Positions 6,754 through 7,720 of a DNA stretch of 7,720 nucleotides are shown in pieces. Both the position numbers and the translations under genes were made by a program. A model generated the notes under the pieces. The model saw only the letters and a list, made by a program, of their open reading frames with translations. It was not told where the DNA came from and did not search any database. Origin of the DNA: Candidatus Bipolaricaulota bacterium (GTDB lineage Bacteria > Bipolaricaulota > Bipolaricaulia > RBG-16-55-9); contig JALUUA010000240.1 in NCBI GenBank assembly GCA_027021605.1, forward strand, positions 1 through 7,720, given 5' to 3'. The stretch's first letter is position 1; each line of letters begins with the position of its first letter.

Positions 6754-7720
6754 CAGGATCCGGAAGCCTCCCCGTACAGCTCGAGATAGAGTTCCTCCAA
6801 GGAGCGACTCTGGCGCTCCATGCGTCGAAGTTGCACGCCCGCGGCGGCCGCCGCCTCCACGATGCGATCATAGATCGTCTCGGGATCCGGTTCCGGATCG
6901 TCCGCGGACGTCGACGTCGACGCCGACGCGTTGAAGACGAGGACCTCGCCCGCCCGCTCTTCGGTCCGCAGGCCCCTCTTTGAGAGCTCTTGGAGGAAGG
7001 CGTCTCGGTCGCCGACGACCCGCACCGCGATTCCCTCGTGGACGCCCTTTACAAGCTCGTTGAGGGGCCCCTGCGAGAGGAGCTGCCCGGCCCTCAAGAT
7101 GATCACGTAATCGCACGTTTTTTCCACGTCGGGGAGGAGGTGGGTCGAGAGCACCACGCTCAGCTTCATCTTGGCGCGGATCTCGCGGATGAGGGCGAGC
7201 ATCTCCTCGCGGCCCTGGGGGTCGAGGCCGCTGGTGGGCTCGTCCAGCAGCACCAGACGGGGCGAGTGGACCAGGGCCTGGGCGAGCTTCACCCGCTGCT
7301 TCATCCCCGTGCTGTAGCCCCCGATGGGGCGGTAGCGCTCCTCGCCCAAGCCCACCAGATGAAGCACGTCGTGCGTGCGCTGTGTGGCCGTCTCCTTGGG
7401 CAGGCCCGAGAGCCTCCCCAAGCGCACCAACAGATCAAAAGCGCTGTAGTCGGGGGGAAGGCAGTCGTGCTCCGGCATGTACCCCACCCGGCGGCGAAGC
7501 TCCAGCGCCTCCTGGGGGCGGGAGACGTCGAAGCCCAGCACCCGGGCCGAGCCCGCCGTCGGGCGCAGCAGCCCCAGGACCAACTTGAGGAACGTCGTCT
7601 TGCCCGCGCCGTTCTCTCCCAAAAGCCCGATGCTCCCCTCCGGGACCCGGAGGGTGAGCCCGTCGAGCGCGGGGAAACCGTTGTAGTGCTTCGTGAGGTT
7701 CTCGCTCTGAATGATAGGGC
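6753..7720 (-). CDS. ABC transporter ATP-binding protein B (5' end outside window)
   Basis: The reading frame stays open to the right edge, giving 321 visible residues. The first complete codons read PIIQSENLTKHYNG, a typical beginning for an ABC ATPase, so only a few codons are likely missing. Numbered from that Pro, it shows Walker A GENGAGKT (34-41), a Glu-type Q-loop GYMPE (79-83), signature YSTGMKQR (135-142), Walker B VLLDEP (156-161), the standard D-loop SGLDP and the switch histidine in STHLL (His193). The C-terminal domain ends in SLEELYLELYG, common in ATPases that serve ABC-2 permeases. A start at the TTG at 7622 would remove the Walker A strand and is wrong. Within the C-terminal domain, residues 263-280 are a low-complexity Ala/Ser/Thr then Asp/Pro/Glu stretch. 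It is the first visible gene of the four-gene transporter operon and overlaps permease B by one base at the stop. It resembles ATPase A but differs clearly from it in sequence. Confidence 0.93.
   Translation of the reverse strand, partial: PIIQSENLTKHYNGFPALDGLTLRVPEGSIGLLGENGAGKTTFLKLVLGLLRPTAGSARVLGFDVSRPQEALELRRRVGYMPEHDCLPPDYSAFDLLVRLGRLSGLPKETATQRTHDVLHLVGLGEERYRPIGGYSTGMKQRVKLAQALVHSPRLVLLDEPTSGLDPQGREEMLALIREIRAKMKLSVVLSTHLLPDVEKTCDYVIILRAGQLLSQGPLNELVKGVHEGIAVRVVGDRDAFLQELSKRGLRTEERAGEVLVFNASASTSTSADDPEPDPETIYDRIVEAAAAAGVQLRRMERQSRSLEELYLELYGEASGS
6907..6930. repeat. Short GACGTC-type tandem repeat inside ATPase B
   Basis: Four consecutive six-base units read GACGTC, GACGTC, GACGCC and GACGCG on the plus strand. 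On the coding strand they give the alternating Ala-Ser / Thr-Ser run of ATPase B. Six-base units keep the frame, so copy number could change without breaking the gene. Confidence 0.6.

Noticed and set aside
5974..6789. 271-residue Gln/Glu/Arg-rich open frame on the + strand opposite permease B
   Set aside because: Antisense to a permease with clear membrane helices; the charged composition is the mirror of Leu-rich codons.
5780..6871. Long N-terminal extension of ATPase A, giving a 674-residue reading from 6871
   Set aside because: It overlaps permease B in another frame, its composition is Gly/Arg/Ala-rich without domains, and a ribosome-binding site and the ABC fold place the true start at 5779.
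1..7720. CRISPR arrays, tRNA or rRNA genes, insertion sequences, toxin-antitoxin pairs
   Set aside because: No spaced direct repeats, cloverleaf-like segments, terminal inverted repeats with transposase, or small paired genes are visible; almost the whole window is taken by six protein-coding genes.

Overview
The window comes from a bacterium with GC-rich chromosomal DNA, Shine-Dalgarno-led genes, frequent GTG starts and tightly packed overlapping operons. The phylum cannot be settled from the sequence. Nothing in it points to a plasmid or phage backbone, and no RNA gene, insertion sequence or CRISPR array is visible.

Left part (1-2015, + strand). The 3' tail of an unidentified gene (about 1-73) overlaps the start of an intact 649-residue HerA-like hexameric ATPase (66-2015). 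The ATPase has an N-terminal HAS-barrel-like region, Walker A, Walker B and the conserved C-terminal HerA motifs. Its DNA is clearly more AT-rich than the rest of the window (for example 21 G+C of 60 bases at 1381-1440, against 46 of 60 at 2881-2940). HerA ATPases work as DNA translocases with a nuclease partner, either NurA in end resection or other nucleases or NADases in bacterial anti-phage systems. The tail upstream may belong to that partner, but the window edge cuts it off.

Right part (2007-7720, all - strand). In transcription order this holds ABC ATPase B (5' end beyond the window), ABC-2 permease B, ABC ATPase A, ABC-2 permease A, a short gap of about 90 bases with a possible promoter, and an S9-family serine peptidase. 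The four transporter genes are joined by overlaps or gaps of 1-4 bases or none, so they form one translationally coupled operon. They probably make two related export or membrane-remodelling ABC systems, or one heteromeric complex. The peptidase (beta-propeller plus alpha/beta-hydrolase, full Ser-Asp-His triad) is probably cytoplasmic and cleaves oligopeptides. It may be transcribed from its own promoter or by read-through.

The two halves meet tail to tail: the HerA-like and peptidase genes overlap by 9 bases at their stops, with no room for a separate terminator. The change in base composition falls around this junction, so the HerA module is the best candidate for acquired DNA. No clearly new system can be demonstrated here. 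The most interesting lead is the HerA-like gene and its truncated upstream partner.
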